From RGIG5612 sp045600845 (GTDB lineage Bacteria > Bacillota > Clostridia > Lachnospirales > Lachnospiraceae), in contig JAZRYR010000030.1 in the NCBI GenBank assembly GCA_045600845.1, forward strand, positions 1 to 63,475: a stretch of DNA of 63,475 nucleotides. Direction: 5' to 3'. The notes under the pieces were generated by a model. That model saw only the letters and a list, made by a program, of their open reading frames with translations. It did not search any database and had not been told where the DNA came from. Of the stretch, positions 17,338-25,672 are shown piece after piece (the stretch's first letter is position 1; the number at the start of each line of letters is the position of its first letter). The translations under genes were made by a program, and so were the position numbers.

Positions 17338-17408
17338 AAAAGCAAATTCTGGATGTAAAGCTTTTAAGATTACCACCCCCAAAAGCAAATTCTGGATGTA
17401 AAGCTTTT
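17338..17408. repeat. Two 28-bp direct repeats, 43-bp period
   Basis: Identical copies starting AAAAGCAAATTCTGG and ending GTAAAGCTTTT lie at 17338-17365 and 17381-17408. Each has short ends AAAAGC/GCTTTT that can pair. They adjoin the larger repeat element at 17420. Confidence 0.8.
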
Positions 17409-17419
17409 GCAGTTTATCT

Positions 17420-17537
17420 AAAAATGCGCGAAAATTGCGTTTGAGAGCATTGCCATGCGCGAAAATTGCGTTTGAGAGCACTAAGCGGTCAAAAACATTG
17501 GAAAAGGGTCACTGAAAATGAAAAAACGCGCATTTTT
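17420..17537 (+). repeat. Dispersed repeat element, copy A
   Basis: A ~118-bp noncoding element bounded by perfect 11-bp terminal inverted repeats, AAAAATGCGCG (17420-17430) and CGCGCATTTTT (17527-17537). Inside are two 24-bp units starting GCGCGAAAATTGCG at 17426 and 17457 (31-bp period), then a spacer and GGTCACTGAAAATGAAAAAA. The core 17426-17532 is nearly identical to 18877-18983. Size and ends resemble a MITE or REPIN; no transposase is in the window. The rest of the 17213-17581 gap holds only the neighbouring repeats. Confidence 0.75.
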
Positions 17538-17581
17538 TCACCATTTATGGGTCGAAGCAGTCCTGAACGAGATTATCCGTT

Positions 17582-18559
17582 TCATTTTCTTAACAGCGCT
17601 TTAACCGTGTTAAATCGCTGATTTCGGTATTTATCATATTTCGCAAATTCTGCTCTTTGGCCAAGGGTCTTTCTTACAATTTTGAAAAAGGCATCTAAGG
17701 AATTCAGATTGCGAATATCTTCGGCAGTTGCGCTGATAAGATGATAGCCGGAAAGACTAAGTGCAGTTTGTCTTCTTTTATCATATGCATGCTGCTCGGG
17801 CGATAGATGGGTCAAGTTGCTGTCATATTCCAGAACTACTTTCTGATTTTGCCATACCATGTCACCACGACAACTTTCACATGCTAAAAGATTCGCGGCT
17901 TTCAAATTAAGCGGTATAATCGCATTCAATTCTGGAATTCGAAGAGAATATCCACCTAGTGAGAACGGTAATATGCCAAGGACCGCAAGCTTTGACTCCA
18001 TTGGAGAATTCGAATTATCAAGAGCGTATCGAAGTGCGTGCAAACTTTCTTTAATTCCATGCATGTTGTTTGCTGTAATCAGATATTCCGATATTTTTGA
18101 AATGCTTGAGATTTTTTTGCGAGAAGATTGCTTGAATTTCGCTGTAGGGTCCAGGTAATAAGTGGCGGAAAGATTGCAGGCAAGTTCTGCTAAACTTGCA
18201 AGGGGTAAATCCTTGGAGGCTTTCAGGAATGTATACTCGGGACTTGCAAGTAATATATCAAACGGGAAGGCTGACAAGCTGATTTTATAAAAACTATTGG
18301 GAGGAATACTGGTTTGCCGGACATAATAGTAATTGCGTCGAAGATGCTTATTAGTGGTGGTTTTTGCTCCTATCAGACTTATGGGATGCGGTAAACCAAG
18401 AAGCGTCCCGATACTGCCGACATCGTATTCGTTTACGAGAAATTTATTGTTTAAGGAAATCTCTTTCATTTTCTGCATATGTTTTTCCAGACGAAAACCG
18501 TCGTAGTGGAGCCAAAAATAAAGAGATGAAGGATATGTGATCATGACAGAAGGCCTCAT
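17582..18559 (-). CDS. Unknown protein with PD-(D/E)XK nuclease-like C-terminus
   Basis: The 325-residue protein is not a family I can name. The C-terminal ~100 residues look like the Vsr/DUF559 branch of the restriction-endonuclease fold: Asp233 (RGDMVW), then KVVLEYD with Glu244 and Asp246, then SPEQHAYDKRRQTALSLSGYHLISATAEDI. The N-terminal two thirds resemble, loosely, the AbiEi-type antitoxin or transcriptional-regulator proteins often joined to that fold. Two Cys (LACESCRGD) precede the core. The ATG has AAAGGAG upstream. Copies A and B of a dispersed repeat flank it, and it has no operon partners. It may be a defence-type or mobile orphan gene; that is inference. Confidence 0.6.
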   Translation of the reverse strand: MRPSVMITYPSSLYFWLHYDGFRLEKHMQKMKEISLNNKFLVNEYDVGSIGTLLGLPHPISLIGAKTTTNKHLRRNYYYVRQTSIPPNSFYKISLSAFPFDILLASPEYTFLKASKDLPLASLAELACNLSATYYLDPTAKFKQSSRKKISSISKISEYLITANNMHGIKESLHALRYALDNSNSPMESKLAVLGILPFSLGGYSLRIPELNAIIPLNLKAANLLACESCRGDMVWQNQKVVLEYDSNLTHLSPEQHAYDKRRQTALSLSGYHLISATAEDIRNLNSLDAFFKIVRKTLGQRAEFAKYDKYRNQRFNTVKALLRK

Positions 18560-19049
18560 AAGTTTCTCCTTTCAAAGAAAATGAAAATCGTGAAATGTGG
18601 ATAGAATACCTCAGATAGCAGATAAAAAGGATGACCAGAATGCGCGTAAATAGAAAATGAAAATTGATGAAAAGAGTGCCCGTGAAAGGATTTAGGGTAA
18701 GTAGAGCATAAGACCCTTGTTTTTTCATAGTAGCACATAGAAAATTTGGCTTCAACGTAAACAAAAATTTCTTACTGAAAAAGTGTTTTCTGGAAAAGAC
18801 TTTGCAGATACTTTTTAAACGCGAGATTTTCATGTTTCTCACAAAAAGCTTTGCAGATTTTTGTTGGACGAAAAAAGCGCGAAAATTGCGTTTGAGAGCA
18901 TTGCCATGCGCGAAAATTGCGTTTGAGAGCACTAAGAGGCCAAAAACATTGGAAAAGGGTCACTGAAAATGAAAAAACGCGCAGAAAATATGTCTTGGAA
19001 GCTAATATTGGTGGGAATATAGGATTAAAGAAGGGGAAACAACATCGGA
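18560..19049. other. Non-coding gap upstream of the nuclease-like gene
   Basis: This AT-rich gap holds the 5' region of the minus-strand nuclease-like gene, repeat copy B (18877-18983) and, right after it, a second copy of a GCAGAAAATATGTCTTGG block also seen at 17310-17327 beside copy A. The minus-strand frame running through it merely translates the repeat. No RNA gene was recognised. Confidence 0.6.
18877..18983 (+). repeat. Dispersed repeat element, copy B
   Basis: This 107-bp core matches copy A (17426-17532) almost base for base, including the two GCGCGAAAATTGCG units at 18877 and 18908. It lies in the same orientation. The outer ends are less regular (AAAAAAGCGCG and CGCGCAGAAA), so the terminal inverted repeat is shortened to GCGCG/CGCGC. 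Confidence 0.85.
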
Positions 19050-19502
19050 TTAATCAATTTCGTAGCCGTTTTCTGATAAAATGGTGAGCGCATGTTCGAA
19101 TTGCTCTGCTTTTACCAGAATATAGTCCGTATTGAAGGTAGAGATGGCAAAAATGCCGATATTATTTTCTGCCAGAATGCCGGTAATTTTTGAAAGGATG
19201 CCGACAAGGGAGAAAGCCAGAACTCCCTGAATACGGAAGGCTTTCCATCCGTCTTCCCGGGCAATCCGACCACTGGCAAGATGTTCTGTCTCGCCAAGAG
19301 TTGTGCTGGCAAGATGTTCCGTCTCGCCAAGAGTTGTGCTGGATTCCGCATCCATTTTTATCGGTGCATCTTTTGTCGGGCAGACAAAAGAGATTTCTTC
19401 ATCTGTTTTTCCGATAAAGAAAAAATCACAATCCAAGTTCAGGTCTTTTATGGAAGCGACTTTACAGACCGTAAAGTCATAGTCTAATTTTATCAGATTC
19501 AT
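19050..19502 (-). CDS. ACT domain protein with in-frame tandem duplication
   Basis: The 150-residue protein has two small ACT-like halves, the second clear as AFSLVGILSKITGILAENNIGIFAISTFNTDYILV. This resembles CASTOR/ACT_7 amino-acid-sensing proteins of about 130 residues. Between the halves an 11-residue segment, TTLGETEHLAS, occurs twice in a row because of a 33-bp DNA duplication (19273-19338). The inserted units lie in the inter-domain linker, so folding may survive. The SD is weak (GATGAG). Neighbouring genes give no functional hint. Confidence 0.75.
   Translation of the reverse strand: MNLIKLDYDFTVCKVASIKDLNLDCDFFFIGKTDEEISFVCPTKDAPIKMDAESSTTLGETEHLASTTLGETEHLASGRIAREDGWKAFRIQGVLAFSLVGILSKITGILAENNIGIFAISTFNTDYILVKAEQFEHALTILSENGYEID
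19273..19338. repeat. 33-bp in-frame tandem duplication
   Basis: Units at 19273-19305 and 19306-19338 differ by a single T/C base and are followed by CTGG, the first bases of a third unit. The repeat keeps the reading frame of the ACT gene. Confidence 0.95.
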
Positions 19503-19576
19503 AACTCATCTTATATTTGTGCAGCAGCAGTCCTTTATTTTCGAATTTGTATCAGAATTCTGTTTTCGAGAGACCT

Positions 19577-20620
19577 TTAATTTCCAAATTCTTTCAGGCT
19601 GCCGTCCTTCATCACATAGATTACCGTGATTTTATTCGGGCAGGCTTTCACATAGTTTTCCGCATATTCCGGACCGGTAACGAACAACGTTGTGGATAAG
19701 ATGTCCGCCATTGCAGAGTCCGTGTAGACAACTGTTACAGAAGCAACATCCGATTCCACCGGATAACCGGTTTTTGGGTTTAGAATGTGGTGATACCATT
19801 TTCCTGCTTCCTCAAAATAGCGTTGGTAAATGCCGGAGGTTACAACCGATTCTCCGGAAACTTCCACCGTGGAAACATATTCTTCACTGCCTTTTTCCGG
19901 TTTGGAAATACCAATCTGAAACTTCGAGCCGTCTGGCTTCCTTCCAATGGTTACAACATTGCCACCTAAATTCAGAAGGGCCGATGCTACGCCCGCTTCT
20001 ACAAGCTTTTCTTTTAATTTCTGGCCAATATAACCCTTTGCCATGCCTCCTAAGTCGATGGACAAAAAAGCATCATCACTGGTGACAAATCCTCCCGGAT
20101 TGGATTCTTCTGCATCCAATACAAAGATTCCTTCCAGATGAATCTTTTCGTATCCCGTATGGCTCAGGGTCTCTTTCAGCAAAGTATCTTTCGGTACATG
20201 CGGAGTTTCTCCCGTGAAATCCCAAAGGTCGGAAACCTCTCCCAGCGTAAAATCAAAGGCCCCAACCGATTCTTCCGCGGCATCATTAGCCATGGTCAGA
20301 GCCAGGAACAGGTCCTTGCCGGCCATAAACTCTTCTCCCTTATGAATTGCCTCATTTAAAGCGTAAAGTTCGCTGTCCGTATTGGTTCTGGAAAAAATCC
20401 GTTCCAGATCCGTCAGATAAGAAAGGGCATCATTTACAGCGCCTTCATCCTTTTCATCATAGTAAGTAATGGTTACTACCGTATCGCAGGCGAAGGTCGT
20501 TACCGTCTTCTGGAAAGATTTGCCACAGCCATTGAAAAAGAGCAGGGAAAACAGAACCAGCAACGCTAGTAGAAATGCCGAAAAATCTTTGATTTTATAA
20601 CGATTTTTTTCAGTTTTCAC
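19577..20620 (-). CDS. apbE: FAD:protein FMN transferase (lipoprotein)
   Basis: ApbE attaches FMN by a phosphoester bond to a Thr or Ser of flavoproteins such as RnfG/NqrC and RnfD/NqrB. The 347-residue protein has a lipoprotein signal with the lipobox FFNGC (Cys32), so it acts outside the membrane where RnfG is modified. Family segments include FACDTVVTITYYD, IDLGGMAKGYI, LLNLGGNVVTIG and the metal/active region YTDSAMADILSTTLFV. The start is GTG. It lies divergently next to rnfC, which has its own promoter in the gap, supporting a maturation role for this Rnf complex. Confidence 0.93.
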   Translation of the reverse strand: MKTEKNRYKIKDFSAFLLALLVLFSLLFFNGCGKSFQKTVTTFACDTVVTITYYDEKDEGAVNDALSYLTDLERIFSRTNTDSELYALNEAIHKGEEFMAGKDLFLALTMANDAAEESVGAFDFTLGEVSDLWDFTGETPHVPKDTLLKETLSHTGYEKIHLEGIFVLDAEESNPGGFVTSDDAFLSIDLGGMAKGYIGQKLKEKLVEAGVASALLNLGGNVVTIGRKPDGSKFQIGISKPEKGSEEYVSTVEVSGESVVTSGIYQRYFEEAGKWYHHILNPKTGYPVESDVASVTVVYTDSAMADILSTTLFVTGPEYAENYVKACPNKITVIYVMKDGSLKEFGN

Positions 20621-20632
20621 GTCGGGTAATCC

Positions 20633-20661
20633 TTGTCAACTGATACCGATAATGCTAAAAT
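20633..20661 (+). promoter_or_regulatory. Promoter for the rnf operon
   Basis: TTGTCA (20633-20638) and TAAAAT (20656-20661) are 17 bases apart, a good housekeeping promoter facing rnfC. A leader of about 90 bases would follow; no riboswitch was recognised in it. Confidence 0.6.
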
Positions 20662-20759
20662 AAACGACAAATATCGTATACTGACGGATTATAGCCTTTA
20701 TGCCCATAATCTGTCTGTAAATCAAAAGCGATTGTATCATAAAGAAAGGAAAAGGAAAA

Positions 20760-22061
20760 GTGAAAGCAAAATACTTAAAAAGCATTCACGTACCGCACTA
20801 TAAGCGCACAGCTGGTGATATCCCTAATCGAATGGATTTGCCTAAGTCTGTTACAATTCCTATGTCCATGCATATAGGTGCACCTTGTACGCCAGTAGTA
20901 AAAGTTGGAGATCATGTTGCTATCGGACAAATCATCGGGGATTCGACAGCATTTGTTTCCGCTCCAATTCATGCATCCGTTTCTGGTAAAGTAAAAGCTG
21001 TTGACACCGTACTTCTGTCAAGCGGTGCCCTTACGACAGCAGTTACCATCGAAAGCGATGGATTGGGTGAAGTATACAGCGAGGTTAAACCTCCTGTAGT
21101 AACTGATTTTGATTCCTTCATTGAAGCGGTTCGTGCCAGCGGCTGTGTAGGTTTGGGTGGTGCAGGCTTCCCAACAGCAGCAAAACTGAAAGTTGACCCA
21201 GAGAAAGTTGACTATATTCTTGTAAATGGTGCTGAGTGTGAACCTTATATCACTGCAGACACCCATACCATGGTAGACAGAACCGACCGCCTTGGAAAAG
21301 CTCTGGATACGTTACATTGGTTCTATCCAAGTGCAAAGATCATTATTGGTATCGAAGACAACAAAAAGTATGCCATCGAATCCATGAAAGAGCTTACTGC
21401 AGATATGCCGAGCATTAGTGTTCAGTCTCTTCCAGCTTCTTACCCACAGGGCGGTGAGAAAGTTCTTATTTATAATTTAACCCACCGTGTAGTTCCGGCA
21501 GGCAAACTTCCAATCGATGTTGGCTGTATCGTAATTAATGCAACCACCTTATCTTTCATTGGAAAATACCTGATGACCGGTCTCCCTCTGGTAACCAAAT
21601 GTGTAACTATTGATGGTGGCGCTATTCGTTTACCTCAGAACCTGATCGTTCCGATCGGAACCAGCATGATGGATGTAGCAGAAGCATGTAACGGCCTGAA
21701 GGGAGATCCTTTCAAGGTTCTTTACGGCGGACCTATGATGGGTATTTCTGTTCCGGATCTGGAGCAGCCGATCTTAAAGAGCACCAACGCAGTTCTGTTC
21801 CTGACAGAAAAAGAAGCAAAGATTACCAAGCCTTCCGCTTGTATCCACTGTGGACGTTGCGTTGACGCTTGCCCATTAAATCTGGAGCCTACCGCTTTAG
21901 AGCATGCCTGCATCGCAAAAGATGTTGAGGAATTAAATAAACTCAACATCATGCTTTGTATGGAATGTGGTTCTTGTGCATTTGTTTGCCCTGCTAAGAG
22001 AAACCTGGTTGAAAGCCATAAACTGGCAAAATCATTGGTAAAGGAGGCACAGGCTAAATGA
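20760..22061 (+). CDS. rnfC: Rnf complex subunit C
   Basis: RnfC is the peripheral NADH-reacting subunit of the ferredoxin:NAD+ oxidoreductase. The 433-residue protein has the family's FMN/NADH-binding region (GCVGLGGAGFPTAAKL, VNGAECEPYITAD) and two [4Fe-4S] motifs, CIHCGRCVDACPLN near 361 and CMECGSCAFVCPA near 400. The start is GTG after AAAGGAAAAGG. It opens the operon rnfCDGEAB, the order seen in clostridial Rnf loci such as that of Acetobacterium, and overlaps rnfD by 4 bases. Confidence 0.97.
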   Translation: MKAKYLKSIHVPHYKRTAGDIPNRMDLPKSVTIPMSMHIGAPCTPVVKVGDHVAIGQIIGDSTAFVSAPIHASVSGKVKAVDTVLLSSGALTTAVTIESDGLGEVYSEVKPPVVTDFDSFIEAVRASGCVGLGGAGFPTAAKLKVDPEKVDYILVNGAECEPYITADTHTMVDRTDRLGKALDTLHWFYPSAKIIIGIEDNKKYAIESMKELTADMPSISVQSLPASYPQGGEKVLIYNLTHRVVPAGKLPIDVGCIVINATTLSFIGKYLMTGLPLVTKCVTIDGGAIRLPQNLIVPIGTSMMDVAEACNGLKGDPFKVLYGGPMMGISVPDLEQPILKSTNAVLFLTEKEAKITKPSACIHCGRCVDACPLNLEPTALEHACIAKDVEELNKLNIMLCMECGSCAFVCPAKRNLVESHKLAKSLVKEAQAK

Positions 22062-23011
22062 ATCGTTTAACTGTTTCTGTATCGCCTCATATCCGCTCAG
22101 AAAATACCACTCAGAAGATTATGCTGGACGTAATCATCGCCCTTATGCCGGCGTTGATCGTTTCCATCATTTTATACGGATTCCGTTCCCTTCTTCTGAC
22201 CGTGATTTCTGTAGCCACCTGTGTTTTAGGCGAATTGATTTTTGAAAAACTTCTTCATCGTGAAGTTACCATCATGGATTTATCTGCTGTTGTTACCGGT
22301 ATTCTGGTAGCCTTCAACGTTCCGGTGGATATGCCGATCTGGATGTTGATTGTTGGCGCAATTGCAGCCATTATCCTTGGTAAGATGATTTTTGGTGGAT
22401 TAGGATGCAACTTCATGAACCCGGCTTTAGTTGGCCGTATCGTAATGATGTTCTCATTCACTACAGCAATGACTACCTACAGCGTTCCTGCAGGTACGGT
22501 AGATGCTTTAACATCTGCAACTCCTCTTGCTGTAATGGGCAACTTAGACTGGAGTAATTTTAAAGATTTAGTATTAGGTATCCACGGTGGTGTTATCGGC
22601 GAGACCTGCTGCGTAGCATTATTAGCCGGTGGTATTTACCTGATTATCCGTAAAGTTATCAAACCTATTATTCCTCTTTGCTACATCGGATCTTTGATGC
22701 TGTTCACATGGGTCTTTGGTGGTCCACAGCCGATCCTTTCCGTATTCGCTGGCGGCGTATTCTTAGGCGCATTCTTCATGGCTACGGATTATGTAACCAG
22801 CCCGATTACAAATTGGGGCAAAGTAGTTTTCGGATGTTTCATCGGTTTCATTACCGCTGTCATCCGTGTATTTGGTAACTATACAGAGGGCGTAACCTTC
22901 GCTATCATCCTTGCCAATATTCTGGTTCCGTATATTAATGACCTGACCAGAAGAAAACCTATTGGCGCAATCGTAGAGAAAAAAGGAAAGAAGGTGAAAG
23001 CAAATGACTGA
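22058..23011 (+). CDS. rnfD: Rnf complex subunit D
   Basis: This 317-residue polytopic membrane subunit carries covalent FMN. The flavinylation site is in VDALTSATPLAVM, where the Thr of SAT is the expected attachment residue. Membrane segments alternate with the conserved GGLGCNFMNPALVGR and FMATDYVTSPITNWG loops. The first 4 bases overlap the end of rnfC and its last 8 bases overlap rnfG, so translation is coupled. Confidence 0.96.
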   Translation: MNRLTVSVSPHIRSENTTQKIMLDVIIALMPALIVSIILYGFRSLLLTVISVATCVLGELIFEKLLHREVTIMDLSAVVTGILVAFNVPVDMPIWMLIVGAIAAIILGKMIFGGLGCNFMNPALVGRIVMMFSFTTAMTTYSVPAGTVDALTSATPLAVMGNLDWSNFKDLVLGIHGGVIGETCCVALLAGGIYLIIRKVIKPIIPLCYIGSLMLFTWVFGGPQPILSVFAGGVFLGAFFMATDYVTSPITNWGKVVFGCFIGFITAVIRVFGNYTEGVTFAIILANILVPYINDLTRRKPIGAIVEKKGKKVKAND

Positions 23012-23543
23012 TGAAAAGAAGAAAAGCGGCATGTTTCAGGACATGATTAAGCCAGTTCTGGTTCTTTTGATTATTGCAGCTGTAGTTGCAGCGTTACTTG
23101 CTTTCGTCCACAACATTACAGAACCTATCATTGCAGAAAACAACCGTATTGCAGCGGAGCTGGCTCGTCAGGCAGTTCTCCCGGAAGCAGATGGTTTCAC
23201 AGAAATCACCTATGATGGAGAGGAGCTTAATATTACCAGCGCATATAAAGCAGACAATGGCTGCGGATATGTTTTCACTTCTGCAAATAAGGGCTATGGC
23301 GGAGACGTTGTTGTAACAATCGGTCTTAATTCTGACGGAACGATCGTTGGAATTAAGGCAGACGTTTCTACCGAAACTTCCGGTGTTGGCTCTAAAGCCG
23401 GCGATGAAAAATACCTTTCCAACTACATGGGTATTTCCGGAGGCACTGATGGCATTGATACTATTTCCGGCGCTACATACTCTAGCACGGCTGTTAAAAC
23501 AGGCGTTGCTTCAGTACTTGAAGCCTTTGAAGCATTAAGGTAA
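23004..23543 (+). CDS. rnfG: Rnf complex subunit G
   Basis: RnfG is a membrane-anchored flavoprotein. The 179-residue protein has one N-terminal membrane helix (about 14-36) and an outside FMN-binding domain ending in TISGATYSSTAVKTG, where the Thr of SGAT is the ApbE target. VSTETSGVGSKAGDEKYLSNY is the other family mark. It overlaps rnfD by 8 bases. The ApbE gene across the promoter region supplies the modifying enzyme. Confidence 0.96.
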   Translation: MTDEKKKSGMFQDMIKPVLVLLIIAAVVAALLAFVHNITEPIIAENNRIAAELARQAVLPEADGFTEITYDGEELNITSAYKADNGCGYVFTSANKGYGGDVVVTIGLNSDGTIVGIKADVSTETSGVGSKAGDEKYLSNYMGISGGTDGIDTISGATYSSTAVKTGVASVLEAFEALR

Positions 23544-23556
23544 AGGGGGCTAAAAG

Positions 23557-24264
23557 ATGAAAAAGAGTAAATGGCAAATTTTTACAAATGGTATATTTAA
23601 AGAGAACCCGGTTCTGATCCTCTTATTGGGATGCTGCTCCGTTCTGGCGATTTCCGTAACTGTTCAGGGTGCGCTGGGTATGGGTGCTGCTTTAACCTTC
23701 GTACTGGTAGGATCAAACGTAGTAATCTCCCTTTTAAGAAAAATTATTCCGGACAAAGTCCGTATCCCATGTTTCATCGTTGTTATTGCAACCTTCGTAA
23801 CATTGGTTGAAATGATCACCGAAGCTTTCCTGCCGGATCTTTACAGCTCCTTAGGTATCTTCCTTGCACTGATCGTTGTTAACTGTATCGTATTAGGCCG
23901 TGCCGAAATGTTTGCATCCAAGAACTCCGTAGGCGATAGTTTCTTAGATGGTCTGGGTATGGGAATTGGTTACACCGTAGTTATTTGCGCTATCGCTGTT
24001 GTACGTGAGCTTTTTGCTTCCGGTACGATTTACGGCCTGCGCATTATCCCAGAGGGATATCAGATCGGTATCATCGGCCAGACTCCTGGCGGATTCTTAC
24101 TGTTCGGTGTTGCTATGGCAGTTTTGATTTATGCATTAGGCAAAAAAGGCAAGAAATTTGATCCTAGAATTGGTTGTGATGGCGCATGCGGTAACTGCAA
24201 CTTAGGCTGTGAAAACCGTATTCAGGATATCAAAAAAGAAGAGGAAACGGAGGTGGAGAAATAA
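23557..24264 (+). CDS. rnfE: Rnf complex subunit E with Cys-rich tail
   Basis: RnfE and RnfA are homologous six-helix membrane subunits that hold a shared [2Fe-2S] cluster. This 235-residue copy shows the family segments NPVLILLLGCCSVLAIS and FASKNSVGDSFLDGLGMG. After the last helix it ends in a soluble tail with four closely spaced cysteines, Cys207, Cys211, Cys214 and Cys218 (GCDGACGNCNLGC), then acidic residues. Whether these bind a further cluster or metal is unknown. Its stop abuts the rnfA start. Confidence 0.95.
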   Translation: MKKSKWQIFTNGIFKENPVLILLLGCCSVLAISVTVQGALGMGAALTFVLVGSNVVISLLRKIIPDKVRIPCFIVVIATFVTLVEMITEAFLPDLYSSLGIFLALIVVNCIVLGRAEMFASKNSVGDSFLDGLGMGIGYTVVICAIAVVRELFASGTIYGLRIIPEGYQIGIIGQTPGGFLLFGVAMAVLIYALGKKGKKFDPRIGCDGACGNCNLGCENRIQDIKKEEETEVEK

Positions 24265-24864
24265 ATGACAGGCGCAACAAAACTTTTATTAATTGCATTC
24301 TCCATGATCTTCACCGAGAACTATGTATTGGTACAGTTCATTGCTATCTGTCCATTCCTTGGTGTATCAAAGAAACTAGATTCCAGTGTTGGTATGTCCG
24401 GCGCAGTTATTTTCGTTATGACCCTGGCATCCGCAGTAACCTGGTTAATTTACAACTTCATAATGGTTCCGTTACACATCGAATATCTTTCAACCATTAT
24501 CTTTATCCTTGTCATTGCGGCATTGGTACAGTTCGTTGAAATTGTTCTGAAGAAGTTCCTGAAACCACTATATAACTCGTTAGGCATATATCTGCCTCTG
24601 ATCACTACAAACTGTGCAGTATTAGCAGTTACTCTGCTGAACATTACCAACACTTACAACTTCTTAGAGTCTGTCATCGACGGCTTAACTGCAGGTGTAG
24701 GTTTCGGTCTTGCTATGATTCTGTTCTGTGGTGTTCGTAAAGCATTAGAGAGAGCAAAACCTCCAAAATGCTTCTCAGGTCTGCCTATCACTCTGGTTGC
24801 AGCAGCTTTAACCAGTATGACATTTATGGGCTTCACCGGCATTGCCGATGCATTATTCAAATAA
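24265..24864 (+). CDS. rnfA: Rnf complex subunit A
   Basis: This 199-residue six-helix subunit has the typical FTENYVLVQFIAICPFLGVS start and LPLITTNCAVLAVTLLN, carrying the two cysteines expected for the intramembrane [2Fe-2S] site shared with RnfE. It begins immediately after the rnfE stop and ends 12 bases before rnfB. Length and hydrophobic pattern are standard. Confidence 0.96.
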   Translation: MTGATKLLLIAFSMIFTENYVLVQFIAICPFLGVSKKLDSSVGMSGAVIFVMTLASAVTWLIYNFIMVPLHIEYLSTIIFILVIAALVQFVEIVLKKFLKPLYNSLGIYLPLITTNCAVLAVTLLNITNTYNFLESVIDGLTAGVGFGLAMILFCGVRKALERAKPPKCFSGLPITLVAAALTSMTFMGFTGIADALFK

Positions 24865-24876
24865 GGAGGAAAAGCG

Positions 24877-25662
24877 ATGAATCCAATTGTAACAGCGGTT
24901 CTTATCTTAGCAGCCATTGGCGCAGTAGCAGCTATCCTTCTGGTATTAGCATCGAAATTCCTTGCAGTTCCGGTTGATGAGAGCTTTACAAAAGTCCGGG
25001 AATGTCTCCCTGGCGCGAACTGCGGTGGATGTGGTTATCCAGGATGCGATGGATATGCTCAGGCTATCGTGGATGGAAAAGAAACGGAAATTAACAAATG
25101 TGCTGCCGGTGGCGCTACGTCCCTGGAAGCACTGGCTAAGGTTACCGGTCGTGAAGCTGTAGCAGCAGAACCTAAGATTGCAGTTGTTTGCTGTCTTGGA
25201 AATAACGACACAACCTTAAAGAAAGAACACTATGTAGGACAGACTTCCTGTAAAGCAGCGAAGCTGTTATTCTCCGGTGATGGAGCTTGCTCTTTCGGCT
25301 GTCTCGGCTATGGCGATTGTGCAGTAGCTTGTCCGGAACAGGCAATCAATATTATTAACGGTCTGGCACATGTTAACGACATCCGTTGCCAGGGCTGCGG
25401 CGCTTGTGCAAGAGCATGCCCACAGCATGTTATCCGTATTTTACCTGCTTCCAAGAAGATTGTTGTAAAATGTAAGAACAACGAAAAGGGTATTCATGTA
25501 ACTAAGATCTGTAAGGCTGGATGTGTTGGCTGCGGTTTATGCACCAGAAAATGTCCAGAAGAAGCAATCACCTTAGTAAACAATCTGGCAACAATTAATC
25601 CGGATAAATGTACCGATTGCGGCACATGTAAAGAGGTTTGCCCAAGAAAGTGCATTCTGTAA
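24877..25662 (+). CDS. rnfB: Rnf complex subunit B
   Basis: RnfB is the ferredoxin-reacting Fe-S entry subunit. The 261-residue protein has an N-terminal membrane anchor, the cluster motif ECLPGANCGGCGYPGC, and further [4Fe-4S] ferredoxin motifs: CLGYGDCAVACPEQ, CQGCGACARACPQ, CVGCGLCTRKCPEE and CTDCGTCKEVCPRKC. This multi-cluster form is typical of Clostridia. An SD of AAGGAGG precedes it. It ends the core rnf operon, with two accessory genes following closely. Confidence 0.96.
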   Translation: MNPIVTAVLILAAIGAVAAILLVLASKFLAVPVDESFTKVRECLPGANCGGCGYPGCDGYAQAIVDGKETEINKCAAGGATSLEALAKVTGREAVAAEPKIAVVCCLGNNDTTLKKEHYVGQTSCKAAKLLFSGDGACSFGCLGYGDCAVACPEQAINIINGLAHVNDIRCQGCGACARACPQHVIRILPASKKIVVKCKNNEKGIHVTKICKAGCVGCGLCTRKCPEEAITLVNNLATINPDKCTDCGTCKEVCPRKCIL

Positions 25663-25672
25663 GGGTTGTGTT

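Noticed and set aside
17426..17480. Possible CRISPR array from the 31-bp spaced GCGCGAAAA units
   Set aside because: There are only two units per copy with a 7-bp gap, and the gap is the same in copies A and B. Real spacers are longer and unique.
17284..17481. Minus-strand frame starting MLSNAIFAHGNALKRNF, and a similar one at 18444-18932
   Set aside because: The shared N-terminus is only the translation of the dispersed repeat; the rest differs, and no SD or family similarity is seen.
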